DNA of 64,000 nucleotides from Rhynchospora pubera (taxonomy: Eukaryota > Streptophyta > Magnoliopsida > Poales > Cyperaceae), in contig CM051459.1 in the NCBI GenBank assembly GCA_028095005.1, forward strand, positions 200,051,902-200,115,901. Reading direction: 5' to 3'. The first letter of the stretch is position 1, and each line of letters opens with the position of its first letter. A model generated the notes under the pieces. That model ran no database searches, had not been told where the DNA came from, and saw nothing but the letters and a program-made list of their open reading frames with translations. The position numbers and the translations under genes are program-made. Positions 58,467 to 64,000 of the stretch are shown here, in pieces.

Positions 58467-60244
58467 TCTTAACATCTGGACCTGATTTACAACACCATTT
58501 CTATGTTAAGTTTCACCACATGTAAGTTTATGATCAAATTATCTAAATGAAACATAACATATTTCTAAAGAACAACAAGTAAATTATAGTTCACTACTAG
58601 ATATTACCAATCTACAGACATCGAGAAATATTCAATCTAAATTTTAAATGTAATTATGATTCGCTACTGGATATTGCCTAAGCATTGACAGATATTCACG
58701 AGCAGAACATTTACATGCATCGAAAAAATTTTGGGGATGTTTACTTATTTTCCTATAATAAATGATTACAATCTTTTTTCCTTTTTTTCCTTTCTCCTAC
58801 AGAATCACGGTTAGAATGCTTTTGAGATATGCCATTTAATCATTTCCGGTTGTAGATAAGCTAATCATGCAAATAGTTAATACATTGTCAAAACTATGTT
58901 TTTGTGCATTAAGTTCAAATTAATTAAAAATCATATGAGGTTCTGATTATGAGTTGGAGGTTATTTGACAAAAATTATATTGGAATTAAGTTTACGTTAA
59001 TTTGATTCTTATATTTTAAGTTGCAGGCTTGAAGGTTTTATTTGTTCTTTACCACATCTGTGAAGGCAAACGAGAGGCCAGTCATAGTAACAAGAACGAT
59101 GACATTATTGTTAGAAAAAGGTCCTTTCAGTTTTTCATTTTTAGAAAAAGGTTCAAACAAGATCAATCACTTTGAGTAGAAACCAGAGTATTTTCTGCCC
59201 CCCTTTTTGTTTGGAAAAAAAGTAACCTCATGGTTACCATTTCATTACATATGAAAATCAATGTATGTACAAAAACAAAGTGCAAAGAAATAGCCACACT
59301 ATACCTGACCACTGCCCCTTATTCAAAACTAAAACCCAAACTGTACCAATCAATCTGTACCAGTCTAACTGTACCAGCTAAGTAAACTAAACTAGCTTTG
59401 TATTCCATGTGATTTCCTATAAAGGCCTGCACAAATGGCAATCCATTGAACGATGACCTATCAGATCCATATTTAAAGTTTCCAAAACGATCCTAAAAGA
59501 CCCAAAAATCCCAAAAGAGTCCAATTATGTTGGCTTTTGAAAATAGTAAAATATTCATGTGTATTGACAGTCCTTTTAATAAATAACAAAATAATATGAT
59601 AAGTCCTTTCAGCTGTGTTTGATCTTAATTTCATCAATTGTGTTAATGACTAAATTTGGATGAAATCATAAGCTAATTTATGTTGAAAGTGTGCATGTTG
59701 CAATTACTTTACTAAACTGATTAGTTTGGATTGATCACGTGGTTGTTTAAATGCATTAAGCCTGAAATTCCTGGTCTAACTTGGTTTTTCATTTTTTACC
59801 ACTGTTAGTTTGGACAGCTAAGTGTAAAGGTCCTTTCAATTATGTTTGATCTTCTTACGTCGACCTGGAATTGGAGCCTGGAGGGTACAAAGACTGGACA
59901 TATAAATAATCTGATGTAACTGATAGGTGCAAAGTGCAAACGTAAAAAATGAAGCTAATTATCTGACTTGGTTCTCAAATATGGTTAGGACGCATTTCGA
60001 TTTCTAATTTTTCTTTATAACTTTCTTAGCCAATTTATTGTCATAAACTGGTATACTTATACTGATAACATGAAGTATGCTTATTTACAGTTCAATTTTA
60101 AGCTGCATGGTATGCCTTTCAATTAATCTAATATGAAGTATGCTTATATATATATTTTTCTATTTCTTATAGTTGCTTGGTTTTAAAATTTGGATTTTGC
60201 TCTGTTTCCTGTGATTCTAATAGACGATCGTGCCTTTCAAATAG

Positions 60245-60272
60245 GTCGCGCAACGCGCGACGCAACCACTAG
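60245..60272 (+). other. Helitron 3' terminal hairpin and CTAG end
   Basis: GTCGCGC (60245-60251), loop AAC, GCGCGAC (60255-60261), spacer GCAACCA, then CTAG ending at 60272 and followed by T. This arrangement of hairpin near a CTRR end is diagnostic of plant Helitrons. Confidence 0.82.
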
Positions 60273-60315
60273 TAAACCATGAAACCAAGCATTCTTTGCT
60301 TTTTTTATTTTTATT

Positions 60316-60350
60316 TTGTGATTTGTGATTTGTGATTTGTGATTTGTGAA
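60316..60350. repeat. Heptanucleotide tandem repeat (TTTGTGA)n
   Basis: About five copies of TTTGTGA in AT-rich sequence, 40 bp beyond the Helitron 3' end. Confidence 0.75.
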
Positions 60351-60733
60351 GCAACAACTAAGAATTTATTATATGGGTATAAATAAAATGAAATAATGGT
60401 ACTATGGGATCACCTATATTTTGTTAAATGAAATTGTGGGAATAAAACGGAGCCATAAGATAGCTAGGTAGTTCGGTGCCGAGTACTGTAGGTCTGTCTG
60501 TGGTACCATCTACTAATTGATGGTTAGCTCTGAGGCAATGACTACCAAGTCAAGAAACAAACAGCCAAAGCCGCCATATTTATTGCAATAGAAAAATAAA
60601 AGTATGTTGTTTTGTGCTTTTAATTAATATAATAATAACACAAATTATTCAAACCAAGTACTACTAGGACTATAAACTAAAAAGTTACAAACTCGAAGGC
60701 TATCATACCATACACAAAAAAATATACAACAAT

Positions 60734-62215
60734 CTACAATGAAGAGAGTAACTCCCGCATTTCATCAACTGATGGAATATTCTCATTCCCATATATTCTC
60801 ATCACTGTCTGTACAAAGCTGTCATATTTCTCCAAAAATTCTTTCTGAAACATTTAAATAGACAGATATTACCATACCACCAAGAATTAATAATTTAATA
60901 CTTTAGCAAAAGAAAGGATGTTTGGAAGTGTGGTGAATAAGAAATCAATAGCTTATTTTAGAATAAGGGTGGTGAATAAGGAATGATGAAAAATTTGCTT
61001 ATTCATAAATTAAGAAATGTTTGAGTAGTTAGTTAAGAATAAGAAGGAAAAAAAATATATAAAATAATGATTTGTTATTGGATGGTTAGCTAGTTCCAAT
61101 CTAGTTCCAACATTGTGCTGGAACAAGAATAAGGACCCAAATAAACTATTCTACTTGTTCTAAAATATGTTTAGAATTAGCAATTCCAAATAAGACCTTA
61201 TTCCAAAAGTACTAAACTTTGCACCTGCGAGTTTACCACCCCATTTATTTAGTAGGTACACAACAATGTGAATTATCTTGGTTTTAGGCAAAGACAGATT
61301 ATTACATAATTGTAAATACAAAATACTCTTCCATGAATTGTATGGATTGCATATACAATGCGCACAAGATAAACATATAATGCACATGCTTGTTTGGATG
61401 CTCATAAGAATGATATAGGATCCGATGAAGTGATTCATAAGAACTCATAAATGCAAGTAAGATCATTGGGCAAAAAAAAAAACAATAAGTCTGAGTGGGA
61501 ATGGTAGTGGCGGTAAGAATTGGATGGAATATCCACCCAAATGGCATAGGGGGAAAATGCATACTATACAAAACTTGAGAATTGGGGAGAAATTGCCCAA
61601 ATAGTACGAGAGGGAAAAAAAATCTGCCAAACACTGCTTGGCATAGAAGTTGGAATCGTACGATTCACGATTCGAATCGTACGGTTCGTTACAATATATC
61701 AGGCCAGCGATGCGAACCGTACCGATATATCGCAACTCCACTGTATCGGTTGAATCGGAACGATACAATCGAACGATACGCGTATCGTGTCGAATCGTAA
61801 CGATTCTTCCGATTCGCTAATAACCAATCAGAGCGACATTCCCTACGCGACGATTCAATTTCCTTAATAAAATATTCGTCGCCCCATTTTGTTTGTGCGT
61901 CAGAGAGAGAGAAAGTAGTACTAGGTCGAGTAAAAAAGTAAAGTTTAGAAAAGATGATACTGACACGTGGGTCCCAAGATTAATTAGATAGAGTATATGG
62001 GGGCACAAGCCGCACAACTGCTCCTAGTAGACAAAGTTAAATTGTCAGTCTTTTAAATCCAATTAAATTTTTATATTTTATTTTTTTTCTACAAAGTATT
62101 GAACTTGAAGTATATTTGTAGGGAATACTACTTGCTATTAAAATTTTTTATAGTGCACATCAGCTTCTCTTTTGTTAAAATTAAGTAAACAATTAATTAA
62201 TATTTGAAAACATAT

Positions 62216-62249
<34 letters not shown>

Positions 62250-64000
62250 ATAATAAATTCAATAATAAAATATCTAAATTATACAACATAATAATAATTT
62301 ATGCATATTAATAATGATTTTAATTTATATAGTTTATAATAAATTAATAACAACAATGATAATTTATACATATTATATAATATATATTATAAACTATAAT
62401 TATTGCATGTGGCCTAGTAGCTCAGTGGTAAGAGTACTAGGTTGGCCTCCATGAGGTCAAGGGCTCAAGCCCCGCATGCACCTTTAATATTATGCAGTAT
62501 AATATTATAAGATCTAATTATAAATAATATATAAATATATTAAACAATAATATACATTATAATGTTAAGTAATAGCCAATTATCACACACTACATCATTA
62601 GATGTCTAAATTGCTGAATGATTATAATAACAGATGTGATATTAGAATTTTCTTTTAATGAAAATACTTCAATATATATTCTAACTAGTTAATTTACTTG
62701 ATTTTAAGGGTAGCAAAGCGTATCTTAAATGATTCGATACGATACACGATACACGATACACGATACGATTCTAAATACTACGATACACTTTACGATTCAA
62801 CTTCTATGCTGCTTGGTAAATATTTTCCACTGAACTAAACTTCTTCCCCTATTTCCACTTGAATGGAACATGCTGAACATGCCTAATTGCATAACTTATT
62901 CCAAAAGGCAAAATAATTTTTGATAGAAAAATAAAGCAGAATAACATTATTTCATCACTCATTCCAGCCTAAAACCAAGGGCAGGTATATTGAGACAAAC
63001 TTCCAACAGGAAGACATTACAAGTGAAAATATTACCTTGCATTTGTCCCACAAGGATGGAAGCAACTCCTCTGAGTTCAAATTTCTTTGCAACCTCCTAT
63101 ACATAGCATTTATTGATTTGTCTATCTGCCATACATCCAAGTATTAAGAATGTCACTAAATATGCAAGCAAATAATGGTTCTTATTTACTATCCATGTCA
63201 ATTTTCTTGTTGTTGCCAGAAGGTCTTTTGGCCCAATTGTTTCAATTAGAAATTCAATGAGAAGATATGCTAGAAACATTCAATGAGAAGATATGCTAGA
63301 AACTTACTCCGGATAAGCTAGTTTTGACCACCTTCCTCAATTCTGATTTTGACAGACCCAGCTGGAATGGTATCTGCATAAAATCAATTTGCAAGTACAT
63401 TAAGCATATATGGGGCCCTTCATTTTAATGAACATTTAAGGAAACTTCCCAATGATCGTTGATGTTGATGATGTCAAATTGTCAACGTGATAATAACAAA
63501 GTATGCTTCTTTAACTAACCTCCTCAGGTGTAATTGTAAAACTGAGTTCCTCTATCCTCCGATGAAATTCAAATAGCCGGCTAAATTGCTGAAAAGGCAA
63601 GAACCATCATTTGTAATGAGCACAATGATACAAACTTAGTTTTGCATGCTTTAATACGTCATATGATTTTCCAGTCAGATGACTCTTTGGCCTAGTACCT
63701 TCTAAGTTAAGGTGTTAATGAAAACAATCTGAAAAAGAAAAAGAATGAAAATATACCCCAGTAATGATGCCACCTATATGGCGAGTACACGCCTGTTCGT
63801 AAGCTTCACTAGCTTGATGATAGAACTTAGCTAATGTTGGCACCACATTTGCCAGGTCATACAAACTACATAAAAAAAATACAACTTAATGGCAGGTTAA
63901 CAACTAAAAGTTTCTTTTATATGTTTTCTAAATACCTATTTTGGAAAGCTGCATAATTCTCCAATAATATAATGTCAGCTCCTTTCGGGTCTCCACTTTG
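60734..64000 (-). CDS. Exocyst subunit SEC3 (SEC3A-like), C-terminal 169 residues; gene continues past the window
   Basis: Six coding exons on the minus strand, in transcript order: 64000-63936 (cut by the window edge), 63865-63757, 63588-63520, 63373-63308, 63125-63036, 60844-60734 (stop codon 60736-60734). Junctions are GT-AG and phases agree. The peptide contains LLENYAAFQNSLYDLANVVP, TLAKFYHQASEAYEQACTRH, FTITPEEIPFQLGLSKSELR, LNSEELLPSLWDKCKKEFLE and ends MRELLSSL. This matches the conserved C-terminus of plant SEC3 and is recognisably similar to animal EXOC1. SEC3 is a landmark subunit that places the exocyst at the plasma membrane for vesicle tethering. Plant SEC3 is near 890 residues, so about 700 lie outside the window. 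The last intron (60845-63035) is long because of transposons. Confidence 0.94.
60916..61197. mobile_element. MITE-like element in the last SEC3 intron
   Basis: Imperfect inverted ends: GGATGTTTGGAAGTGTGG at the left and, on the complement of the right end, GGTCTTATTTGGAATTGC. Internal GGTGAATAAGGAATG and GGAACAAGAATAAGG resemble the 49496-49866 element. No clear target duplication. It may be degraded. Confidence 0.45.
62219..62262. repeat. (TAA)n microsatellite
   Basis: Nearly pure TAA trinucleotides inside the hAT element at 61642-62808. Confidence 0.85.
62405..62482 (+). repeat. tRNA-like SINE head (not a functional tRNA)
   Basis: GCATGTG (62405-62411) can pair with CGCATGC (62473-62479) as a 7-bp acceptor-like stem with one G-T pair. 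A box TAGCTCAGTGG (62418-62428) and B box GGCTCAAGCCC (62462-62472) are present, and ACC follows. The anticodon stem does not pair properly. The sequence is clearly related to the head of the SINEs at 40176 and 44209 (GGYCTAGTAGCTCAG, CAAGCCC...GCATGC), so it is best seen as the head of that SINE family or of a close relative inside the hAT element. Confidence 0.7.
62733..62775. repeat. CGATACA-type short tandem repeats
   Basis: Repeated GATACGATACACGATACACG units form the right subterminal region of the hAT element; related words occur in inverted orientation near 61660-61800. Confidence 0.7.

Larger units (their letters stand above)
54623..60272 (+). mobile_element. Candidate non-autonomous Helitron (5.65 kb) with exon-like fragments
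   Basis: The 3' end is classic: GTCGCGC-AAC-GCGCGAC (60245-60261) is a perfect 7-bp hairpin, followed after 7 nt by CTAG (60269-60272) and then a host T. The proposed 5' end is TCTGTCTACTATAAAA at 54623, preceded by a host A, which fits TC...CTRR ends and insertion between A and T. There is no target duplication or terminal inverted repeat, as expected. No Rep/helicase frame is visible, so it would depend on an autonomous partner. The interior contains leader-like and exon-like stretches (54880-55165, 56529-56612, 58398-58466). The 3' end is well supported; the pairing with this 5' end is less sure. Confidence 0.68.
61642..62808. mobile_element. hAT-type non-autonomous element (1,167 bp) in the last SEC3 intron
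   Basis: Terminal inverted repeats CATAGAAGTTGGAATCGTA and TACGATTCAACTTCTATG, flanked by perfect 8-bp duplications CTGCTTGG (61634-61641 and 62809-62816). Subterminal sequence is crowded with GAATCGTACG / GATACACGATAC words, which in hAT elements often serve as transposase sites. The core is AT-rich and includes a (TAA)n run and a tRNA-like SINE remnant. No transposase frame. Confidence 0.9.

Noticed and set aside
62405..62482. Functional tRNA gene
   Set aside because: A and B boxes and an acceptor-like stem exist, but the anticodon arm does not pair and the sequence matches the SINE heads found elsewhere in the window.

Overview
This is a window of plant nuclear genome, almost certainly a eudicot. 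The genes are split by many short GT-AG introns, intergenic DNA is AT-rich, and three genes have close plant relatives: a PLAA/Doa1 WD40 protein, a COR413 cold-regulated membrane protein and the exocyst subunit SEC3. Plant-type L1 LINEs, a chromovirus-like LTR, tRNA-derived SINEs, MITEs and a Helitron-like element are also present. The species cannot be named from the sequence alone.

Left half (1 to about 33,780): one large block of AT-rich satellite with a monomer of about 172 bp, roughly 23 kb of satellite or about 135 monomers. Two clean insertions break it. The first is a full-length L1-type LINE (2026-8304; both ORFs open; 16-bp target-site duplication). The second is a 4.35-kb element starting TG and ending CA with a 5-bp duplication (15084-19430), best read as a solo LTR. 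The monomers form a higher-order repeat: one clear spacing is 7,912 bp, exactly 46 x 172, and diverged full or shortened copies of this unit lie side by side.

Middle (33,780-49,500): low-copy gene space. It holds a small single-exon gene of unknown function (34717-35103), a complete 22-exon PLAA/Doa1-type gene (37319-46664, 763 aa) whose introns carry two SINEs, a foldback MITE and a nested MITE pair, and a complete 4-exon COR413-PM gene (48091-49251, 205 aa) with an ABRE/G-box about 150 bp upstream of its start.

Right part (49,500-64,000): a transposon-rich interval. It contains a promoter-like segment without a recognisable gene (about 50430-50990), two 5'-truncated LINEs in the same orientation (51578-52014 and 52252-54177, each with a target-site duplication), a 5.65-kb candidate non-autonomous Helitron (54623-60272) with exon-like fragments, and on the minus strand the last six coding exons of SEC3. 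The last SEC3 intron holds a 1.17-kb hAT-type element.

The genes do not form an operon or pathway. PLAA acts in ubiquitin/Cdc48 protein handling, COR413-PM is a stress-induced membrane protein, and SEC3 works in exocyst vesicle tethering. The most unusual structures are the higher-order satellite with a coding-intact LINE inside it, a hairpin shared at the 3' ends of the three LINEs, and the Helitron-like element. No CRISPR array, intact tRNA or rRNA gene, or virus was seen.
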